Below the pieces are notes generated by a model, which ran no database searches, was not told the DNA's origin, and saw nothing but the letters and a program-made list of their open reading frames with translations. From the NCBI RefSeq assembly GCF_016908635.1, contig NZ_JAFBEG010000008.1:32482-96481 (forward strand): a stretch of DNA of 64,000 bases. Reading direction: 5' to 3'. A program made the translations under genes and the position numbers. This document shows, in pieces, positions 58,000-64,000 of this stretch; positions within the stretch are counted from its first letter, which is position 1; each line of letters opens with the position of its first letter. The DNA comes from Sporohalobacter salinus. Lineage in GTDB: Bacteria > Bacillota > Halanaerobiia > Halobacteroidales > Acetohalobiaceae.

Positions 58000-59586
58000 T
58001 TATAGCTTAACATCTTTTATATCTGATATACCATCAATAGCAAAAATTTCTTCTTTAACCTTAGAGTTCAATTTATTATCTATTCCCATAACCATCACAG
58101 CTTCTCCACCTATATCATTACGGCCCAATTGCATATTAGCAATATTAATATCATTTTCACCTAATAAAGTTCCAATCTGTCCTATAACCCCTGGCTTATC
58201 AGTGTGATTAGTAATTAATAAATTTCCTTCTGGGATAGCATTTACTTTATAACCATTAATTTCTACAATTCTTAAATCAGTATCATCAAAGACAGTTCCT
58301 ATTAAATTATTAACTCCTGTTTCTGTTTCTACCTTTAATTCTATTAGATTAGAATATCTATCAGTAGTAGAACTTTTACTTTCTATAATATTAATTCCGC
58401 GTTCTTCAGCAATTAAAGCTGCATTAACTGAATTAACTGTTGCATCCAAAATTGGATTTAAAACTCCTATCAGTAAAGATGTAGTAATCGGGCTAATATT
58501 CTTTTCGGCTAATTCTCCTCTATAACTTATTTCTAGCTCTTTGATTCTTTCCTCTGCCCATTGAGAATAGAAAGAACCTAATTTTTTAGCTAAGTTAATA
58601 TAAGGTTCAATTTCTTTCATAGCTTCTGGCTGCAAAGCAGGAGCATTAAGTGGAGTTCTAGGTAAATTTCCTTTAAGCACACTAATTACCTGCTTGGCTG
58701 CATCAATAGCTACATTATCCATTGCTTCTACTGTAGTACCACCTAAATGAGGAGAAACAATTACCTTATCCTTTAATTTTAATAAAGGATGTTCTTCTCC
58801 TAATGGTTCTTCTTCATGAACATCAAGTGCAGCACCTGCAACTTTTCCTTCCTTAACCGCTTCTGCTAATGCATAAGTATCAACATTTTCACCTCGAGCT
58901 GCATTGATAATTCTAACTCCTTCTTTCATCTGAGCAAATTCTTTTTTCCCTAGAATATGAAATGTTTCATCTGTAAGCGGCGTATGAACAGAAATATAAT
59001 CAGACCTCTGTAATAATTCTTTAAAACCTACTAATTCAACTCCTAACTTTTTTCCTCGTTCCGCTGGAATATAAGGATCATTAGCTATCACCTCCATATT
59101 AAAGGCTTTAGCTCTTGTTGCTACATTACCCCCTACACGACCTAGTCCTATAATTCCTAATACCTTTTCATTTATTTCTATCCCTTGATATTTATTTCTA
59201 TCCCAAATACCATCATGCAATGCTTCATTTGCCTGCGGAACATTTCTAGATAGTCCTAACATCAAAGCTATTGATTGTTCAGCAGCAGAAATAGTATTCT
59301 GCCCTGGAGTATTTAAAACTATAATCCCATATTTTGAAGCTGCATCTACATCTATATTGTCATAACCAGAACCAGCTCGAGCAATTACCTTCAAATTATC
59401 AGCATAACTTAAAACTTCCTCATTAAGAGGTGTCATACTTCTTAAAATAATTCCATCATATTTCCCAATCTCCTCTAATAATTCCTCATAAGATAATTCT
59501 GTATTAAAAGTTACATCTACTCCACTGTCTTTTAGAATCTCTATTCCAGCCTGAGAAATATTATCGCTAACTAATACTTTCATCAT
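58000..59586 (-). CDS. serA: D-3-phosphoglycerate dehydrogenase with ACT domain
   Basis: The 528-residue long-form SerA has the NAD-binding loop GIIGLGRVGGNVA, IINAARGENVDTYALAEAV, catalytic His in HLGGTT, an intervening ASB domain (about 320-450) and a C-terminal ACT domain (LITNHTDKPGVIGQIGTLLGE) that usually binds serine. It performs the first step of serine synthesis. ATG 59586 overlaps the upstream stop in an ATGA junction; a second ATG follows at once. A serine T-box heads the operon. Confidence 0.95.
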   Translation of the reverse strand: MMKVLVSDNISQAGIEILKDSGVDVTFNTELSYEELLEEIGKYDGIILRSMTPLNEEVLSYADNLKVIARAGSGYDNIDVDAASKYGIIVLNTPGQNTISAAEQSIALMLGLSRNVPQANEALHDGIWDRNKYQGIEINEKVLGIIGLGRVGGNVATRAKAFNMEVIANDPYIPAERGKKLGVELVGFKELLQRSDYISVHTPLTDETFHILGKKEFAQMKEGVRIINAARGENVDTYALAEAVKEGKVAGAALDVHEEEPLGEEHPLLKLKDKVIVSPHLGGTTVEAMDNVAIDAAKQVISVLKGNLPRTPLNAPALQPEAMKEIEPYINLAKKLGSFYSQWAEERIKELEISYRGELAEKNISPITTSLLIGVLNPILDATVNSVNAALIAEERGINIIESKSSTTDRYSNLIELKVETETGVNNLIGTVFDDTDLRIVEINGYKVNAIPEGNLLITNHTDKPGVIGQIGTLLGENDINIANMQLGRNDIGGEAVMVMGIDNKLNSKVKEEIFAIDGISDIKDVKL

Positions 59587-60746
59587 CTACTCATCTCCTC
59601 ATAAAATACTTGTTGAGCTGCTTTAAGACCTGCACCTAACTCTAAATCAAAACCTTCTTCCTTTAATACTAACTCCAAAGCTGAAATAGTAGATAAAATA
59701 TCAACTCTACTTACATTTCCTAAATGACCAATTCTAAATACTTTTCCTCTTAATTCACCTTTACTTCCAGTAATATAAACATTATAGCTTTCTTTAAGTT
59801 TTTGACACAAAGTACTAAATTCAATTCTTTCAGGTACTCCAACAGCAGTTACTGTTGTAGAAGCTACCTCATCATCTACTAATAATTCTAATCCTAGAGC
59901 TTTCATTGCTTTACGAATAGCTTTGGTTACTATTTGGTGACGTCTAAAAACATTCTTTAACCCTTCATCTTTAATCTCTTTTAGTACTTCTCTTAGAACA
60001 TACAATGTAGATATTGCTGGAGTTGATGGAGTTTGAGTATCACGATCATAACGATCTTTAGTACGCCTAAAATCCCAATAAAATCTAGGCAGATCAGCTT
60101 CTTCTCCAGCTTTTAATGCTTTTTTACTAACACTAACTAAACAAAGTCCCGGGGAAGTCATTAATGCTTTCTGAGAAGAAGTTACAGCTACATCTACTCC
60201 CCACTCATCAACCTTTAATTCTACTCCTCCTAATGAACTAACTGCATCAACTAATAGAAGCAAATCATGTTCCTTAGCTAATTTCCCTATCGGCTGAGGA
60301 TGATTTACAACACCAGTAGAAGTTTCATTATGAGTCATTAAAATTGCTTTAATTTCCCCCGCTTGCTCTTCCTCTAATCTTTCTCTAACTTGACTTACAT
60401 CTACAGACTCTCCCCAGGTAAAGTTCATTCTTTCTACTTCTACTCCATAACGTTCAGCAATGGTAGCATATCTTTCACCAAAAGCACCAGTACATAAAGC
60501 TAAAACTTTATCTCCAACTGTTAATGTATTAGCTATTGAAGCCTCTAAACCTCCAGTACCTGAACAAGTCAAAATTAAAACATCATCGTCTGTCTGAAAA
60601 ACATATTTCAGTCCTTCTACCACTTCTTCCACTAACTCCTCACATTCTAATTCACGGTGCCCAACTATTTCACCCGCACCAGCTTTACGCGCCTGTTCTG
60701 GAATTGGAGTTGGGCCAGGCAACATTAAAGTTCTCTTTTCTTTCAT
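59583..60746 (-). CDS. Class V aminotransferase (serine-pyruvate/alanine-glyoxylate type)
   Basis: The 387-residue PLP enzyme has LMLPGPTPIP, TCSGTGGLEASIANTL, VDAVSSLGGVEL and the PLP lysine in VTSSQKALMTSPGL near residue 195. Family members act as serine:pyruvate, alanine:glyoxylate or, beside serA in archaea and clostridia, as a phosphoserine or serine-forming transaminase. The ATGA overlap with serA and the serine T-box point to serine synthesis in place of SerC. The exact substrate is unproven. Confidence 0.88.
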   Translation of the reverse strand: MKEKRTLMLPGPTPIPEQARKAGAGEIVGHRELECEELVEEVVEGLKYVFQTDDDVLILTCSGTGGLEASIANTLTVGDKVLALCTGAFGERYATIAERYGVEVERMNFTWGESVDVSQVRERLEEEQAGEIKAILMTHNETSTGVVNHPQPIGKLAKEHDLLLLVDAVSSLGGVELKVDEWGVDVAVTSSQKALMTSPGLCLVSVSKKALKAGEEADLPRFYWDFRRTKDRYDRDTQTPSTPAISTLYVLREVLKEIKDEGLKNVFRRHQIVTKAIRKAMKALGLELLVDDEVASTTVTAVGVPERIEFSTLCQKLKESYNVYITGSKGELRGKVFRIGHLGNVSRVDILSTISALELVLKEEGFDLELGAGLKAAQQVFYEEMSR

Positions 60747-60793
60747 GCTAATAACTCCCTCCTAACTCTCTACTCAATACTAAAATAAAAAAA

Positions 60794-61055
60794 CTCCCGC
60801 TCCTAATAATCCTTAACAGATTACTAGGGGCGAGAGCTTTATCTTCTCCGCGGTACCACCCTAATTTATCTCTTTCATTTGGACATATAACGGTGCCTAA
60901 ACCGGCATAGCTTAATTCACTAGCTGCTCCCTAGATGGATTCAATCCTCCTCTTATATCGACTTTCAGCTACCGTCGACTCTCTAAAATAAAAGAAGAAT
61001 TTACTAGTCTAGATCATAACATTTTAATTAAAAATACTAATCTAAAATTTAAGGT
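60794..61055 (-). promoter_or_regulatory. Serine T-box leader
   Basis: On minus, the exact T-box AGGGTGGTACCGCGG lies near 60848-60862. The specifier region GAATCCATCTAGGGAG puts TCC (Ser) at 60939-60937. The terminator stem CTCTCGCCCCTAGTAAT and its partner (60794-60836) ends in seven T residues. Uncharged tRNA-Ser should turn the serine operon on. Confidence 0.9.
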
Positions 61056-61062
61056 TGCCCAC

Positions 61063-61091
61063 ATTATATAAAATTACTAACTAAATTGCAA
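61063..61091 (-). promoter_or_regulatory. Promoter of the serine T-box transcript
   Basis: On minus, TTGCAA (61091-61086), 17-base spacer and TATAAT (61068-61063). Confidence 0.7.
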
Positions 61092-61148
61092 GCTTTTTAT
61101 CAATTTTTACTTAACTTTTATCAATTATTAAATTTTATTAATCAAATT

Positions 61149-62132
61149 TTAGTACTGTAATTCTAAATTATTAGTCTTATTTTCTTCTAATAAATGATAA
61201 TAAAATTCATTAGTATTCTTTGAATTAATCTTTAATCCTTGCTGTAATAATACCCCTTTAATTAAGTTAGTAGTAGAACTTAAAAAACGTTCTAAAGGTG
61301 ATGGTTGATTATAATAAATTAAATTAGGATCTCTTTTTTTCATTCCAGCTAACTTAGAAGCAGTAGCTACTGCATCATAAAAAGTTCCCATTTTATCTAC
61401 CAATCCTAACTTTTTAGCTTTTCGTCCATTATAAATTCTACCATCAGCTAATTCCTTAACTTCAGATTTAGGCATATTTCTTCCTTCAGCAACTGCTGTT
61501 AAAAATTCTTGATAAACTGCATCAACCATATTCTGTAATATTTCTTTCTCTTCTGGTTTTAATTTACGATTTGGATTACCAATATCTTTATAAGCCCCAC
61601 TTTTGAAGGTTATTGAATCAACACCAATTTTATTATAAAGCTCTTGTAAATTCTTAAATTGCATAATTACACCAATGCTTCCGGTGATTGTGGAAGGATT
61701 CGCATAAATTTGATCAGCTATAGCTGAAATATAATAACCTCCAGAAGCAGCTACATCTGCCATTGAAACAACTATCGGCTTACCTGTCTTTTTAAACTTC
61801 TTTAGTTCACGATATATTTCATCTGAAGCTGCTGAACTACCTCCAGGACTATTTACTCGCAATAATAATGCTTTAATCTTTTTATTATCTTTAGCTTGAT
61901 TTATATATTTTATAACTTCTCTGGCATTAGTTCTCGACGAACCAAAAACTTCTTTACCGCCTCCAGCTGAAATAGGACCATGAATATTAATAACTCCTAT
62001 ATTTTTAGATGCAACTTGATCACCACTTCCTAAAAAGCCAACTAATAAAATACCTAATCCACCTAAGATAACTAAAATAAGTAGAAAACTTAATAAAATT
62101 GAAGATGTCATTTTTTTTATACTAAAACTCAT
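61149..62132 (-). CDS. sppA: Signal peptide peptidase SppA
   Basis: The 327-residue membrane-anchored serine protease has one N-terminal helix (about 10-33). GVINIHGPIS and LLLRVNSPGGSSAASDEIYREL are followed by the catalytic Ser in NPSTITGSIGVI (near residue 146). The catalytic Lys is in the GAYKDIGNPNR region (near residue 185). It degrades leftover signal peptides and membrane peptides. It is the short, single-domain Gram-positive form. Confidence 0.94.
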   Translation of the reverse strand: MSFSIKKMTSSILLSFLLILVILGGLGILLVGFLGSGDQVASKNIGVINIHGPISAGGGKEVFGSSRTNAREVIKYINQAKDNKKIKALLLRVNSPGGSSAASDEIYRELKKFKKTGKPIVVSMADVAASGGYYISAIADQIYANPSTITGSIGVIMQFKNLQELYNKIGVDSITFKSGAYKDIGNPNRKLKPEEKEILQNMVDAVYQEFLTAVAEGRNMPKSEVKELADGRIYNGRKAKKLGLVDKMGTFYDAVATASKLAGMKKRDPNLIYYNQPSPLERFLSSTTNLIKGVLLQQGLKINSKNTNEFYYHLLEENKTNNLELQY

Positions 62133-62352
62133 TAAATAAGCCTCCCAAATTTAACTCAAAATTATATAAATAATAAAAAATTCTAACTTAATTCTTGCAT
62201 AAAAGTATAACTTCTCATACTGTTAAATAAATCTTTTATTAATATAATATTAAACTATCTATGAATTATATTCAAGTTAAAACTAAAAATTCCTACTCAA
62301 ATCTAAATAAATTTAATCTTATAAAAATTTACTCCTAGTCAAGTATTTAAAA

Positions 62353-62880
62353 TTAAAATGCTTGCTTAATTAAATTATTCATCTTCGTCTTGTTCATACT
62401 ACCAGTATTCTGAGCTTTAATTATTCCATTCTCATTAATAATTAATGTTTTCGGAATCCCTCTAATTAAATAATTACTACTTACTTTTCCATTCTCATCT
62501 GTTAATACAGTAAACTCATAATCTTTCTTTTTAATAAACTGTTTTACCTTGCTAGGAGACTCTCTTACATTTATAGCTAATACTTTCACGTTGTTCCCTC
62601 TTTCGTCATAAATTTCTTGAATATAAGGCATTTCTTCTTTACAAGGTGGACACCAACTAGCCCAAAAATTAAGAAAAACCACTTGCCCCCTAAAATCAGA
62701 TAACTTTACTTTATTACCATTTAAATCAGTTAAAGTAAAATCAGGAGCTCTAAAATTAACTTTTGGCTTAATAGGTACATCACTTGTTTCTTGTCCCATT
62801 CTTGTCTGGGTACAACCTACAAAAGCCAATACTCCCACCAAAAGTAGAGACAGAAATATGTTTTTTTTAAAATTTTTCAT
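62353..62880 (-). CDS. TlpA/ResA-type thioredoxin lipoprotein
   Basis: The 175-residue protein has a lipoprotein signal (LLVGVLAFVGC, lipid on Cys23) and a thioredoxin-like domain with NFWASWCPPCKEEMPYIQEI near residue 70. The active site is CPPC, and cis-Pro lies in IRGIPKTLI. Such proteins reduce disulfides outside the membrane using electrons from CcdA, which is encoded directly upstream. Targets could be apocytochrome c or spore/envelope proteins. Confidence 0.92.
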   Translation of the reverse strand: MKNFKKNIFLSLLLVGVLAFVGCTQTRMGQETSDVPIKPKVNFRAPDFTLTDLNGNKVKLSDFRGQVVFLNFWASWCPPCKEEMPYIQEIYDERGNNVKVLAINVRESPSKVKQFIKKKDYEFTVLTDENGKVSSNYLIRGIPKTLIINENGIIKAQNTGSMNKTKMNNLIKQAF

Positions 62881-62926
62881 GTAATAAACCTCCCCATATA
62901 ATATAATTACAATAAAAAAATTTAAT

Positions 62927-63625
62927 TTATAAATGTGAAAGCCATTGAAAATAATCGGTATAGATTAAAATCCCCATTATTATCAATAATACACCACTCA
63001 ACATAGACACCTTATCTAAATAATGGTTAAATTTACCTACATAATCAAAGATATAACTAATAAATAAGGTAATCAATAAAAACGGAATTGCTAAACCTAA
63101 AGAATAAACTGCTAATAATCCACCTCCTAACCAAACTGTTTTACTAGAACTAGAATAAATCAGAATTGTTGATAAAATCGGTCCAATACAAGGCGTCCAT
63201 CCAGCTGAAAAAGACATTCCCAGTAAAAATGAATTAATTATATTTGCTTTTGCTGGGTTATAATTAATTTTCTTCACCTTATAAAGAAAAGAAAATTTAA
63301 ATAATCCAATCATATGTAATCCAAAAATAATAACTATAACTCCACCTATCTTTCTAATAATCATCTGATTTTTTAACATAAATTGACCAATAAAAGTTGC
63401 CGACATTCCTAATAAAATAAATATTACAGTAAAACCTAAAATAAACATTATTGAATTTAAATATAATTTCTTTTTAACTCTATTATTTTTCTTAAGTTCA
63501 TCAACAGAAACCCCAGATAAATAAGTAATATAAGTCGGAATCAAAGGTAATACACAAGGAGATATAAAAGAAATAAAACCTGCTCCAAAAGCAATCAAAA
63601 AACTAATATTCTTTCCAGCCATCAA
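62927..63625 (-). CDS. ccdA: Cytochrome c biogenesis protein CcdA
   Basis: The 232-residue protein has six membrane helices. Cysteines for electron transfer lie in FISPCVLPLIPTY near residue 23 and GWTPCIGPILS near residue 140. CcdA moves reducing power from thioredoxin to extracytoplasmic thiol proteins, here most likely the TlpA-type lipoprotein encoded 46 bases downstream. Together they form a small redox unit near the rRNA operon. Confidence 0.93.
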   Translation of the reverse strand: MMAGKNISFLIAFGAGFISFISPCVLPLIPTYITYLSGVSVDELKKNNRVKKKLYLNSIMFILGFTVIFILLGMSATFIGQFMLKNQMIIRKIGGVIVIIFGLHMIGLFKFSFLYKVKKINYNPAKANIINSFLLGMSFSAGWTPCIGPILSTILIYSSSSKTVWLGGGLLAVYSLGLAIPFLLITLFISYIFDYVGKFNHYLDKVSMLSGVLLIIMGILIYTDYFQWLSHL

Positions 63626-63709
63626 TTATTCCTCCATTTTCAGATTTTAAGAATATTATAATTAATTATAATATTCTTTCATAAATAGATAAATAATTAA
63701 TATAATAAA

Positions 63710-63749
63710 AAAGACTTCCTACCACTGTTATCAGTAATAAGAAGTCTTT
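63710..63749 (-). terminator. rRNA operon terminator
   Basis: On minus, AAAGACTTC with further pairing to GAAGTCTTT closes a 40-base hairpin and is followed by TTTATTATA. It lies just after the 5S gene. Confidence 0.7.
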
Positions 63750-63766
63750 AAAATATATTAATTATA

Positions 63767-63882
63767 TCCGGCAGTGACCTACTCTCCCATAGGGTCACCC
63801 CTATAGTACCATCAGCGCTGGAGGACTTAACTGCTGTGTTCGAAATGGGAACAGGTGTGGCCCCTCCGCTATTACCACCGGA
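63767..63882 (-). rRNA. rrf: 5S ribosomal RNA
   Basis: On minus, TCCGGTGGTAATAGCGG starts and CACTGCCGGA ends a 116-nt RNA with the conserved CCCATTTCGAACACAG and AGCGCTGATGGTACT segments. Terminal helix TCCGG(T)G / CAC TGCCGGA closes. The sequence from 63883 to the right edge is the 23S-5S spacer. Confidence 0.96.
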
Positions 63883-64000
63883 AAATTTATTTACTTATTT
63901 TTTGCCTTATTTATATTCGGCGCATAACAATATATCACTTTTATTTTACTTTGTCAAGTCTTTTTTTGAACTCTCAAAACTGCACAATACCTTTCACAGA

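Overview
The window is AT-rich DNA from a low-GC, Gram-positive-type anaerobe. Read right to left it follows the origin-proximal gene order of Bacillus and Clostridia: 5S rRNA, serS, tRNA-Ser, tadA, SRP RNA, dnaX, ybaB, recR, yaaL, guaB, tmk, yaaR, holB, ricT, yabA, yabB, GIY-YIG, rsmI, abrB, metG, tatD, rsmA, veg, ispE, purR. Most of these genes lie on the minus strand, so dnaA/oriC is probably a short way beyond the right edge. Four-subunit pyruvate:ferredoxin oxidoreductase, a HerA/NurA pair, SPOCS (DUF3794) proteins, several Na+-coupled symporters and rather acidic proteins suggest a halophilic, fermentative member of the Halanaerobiales (Halobacteroidaceae-like, possibly spore-forming). 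That assignment is an inference from gene content, not from a marker-gene comparison.

Left third (1-25 kb): the conserved purR/ispE end carries a MobA-like nucleotidyltransferase, then a long accessory stretch. It holds an L,D-transpeptidase, RNase J, a triple-SPOCS/LysM protein, a lone GvpL/F protein, an amino-acid binding protein, a glycine-riboswitch-controlled Na+ symporter, a decayed SPOCS gene, a cysteine-rich acidic protein with two good translation starts, a CAP-domain protein, a two-domain glycosyltransferase, a trypsin-like protease, a glutamate-synthase-like FMN protein with its probable IclR regulator, veg with tandem consensus promoters, and tyrosine phenol-lyase with an NSS-family transporter. 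Two dense DnaA-box clusters lie in intergenic gaps at about 3.84-3.96 and 14.92-15.04 kb.

Middle (25-40 kb): a cobalamin riboswitch precedes a cobalt ECF-type operon (DUF4198 protein, CbiM, CbiL-like protein, CbiQ) with no ATPase gene. Next come rsmA, a FSA-type transaldolase, a TatD-linked radical SAM protein, tatD, and metG behind a methionine T-box. herA and nurA follow, but about 2.2 kb separates them. That gap holds a class D beta-lactamase, a 37-residue subtilase-like fragment and a transposase relic.

Right third (39-64 kb): mostly housekeeping. guaB has a guanine riboswitch, the por operon has a probable long leader, and the SRP RNA has an Alu domain. Six tRNA genes include a tandemly duplicated Ser(GCT)-Ser(TGA) pair, and tadA sits directly after its substrate tRNA-Arg(ACG). 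A serine T-box (specifier UCC) controls a class V aminotransferase-serA operon. sppA, a TlpA/ResA lipoprotein, ccdA and the 5S end of an rRNA operon close the window. No CRISPR array and no intact mobile element was seen.
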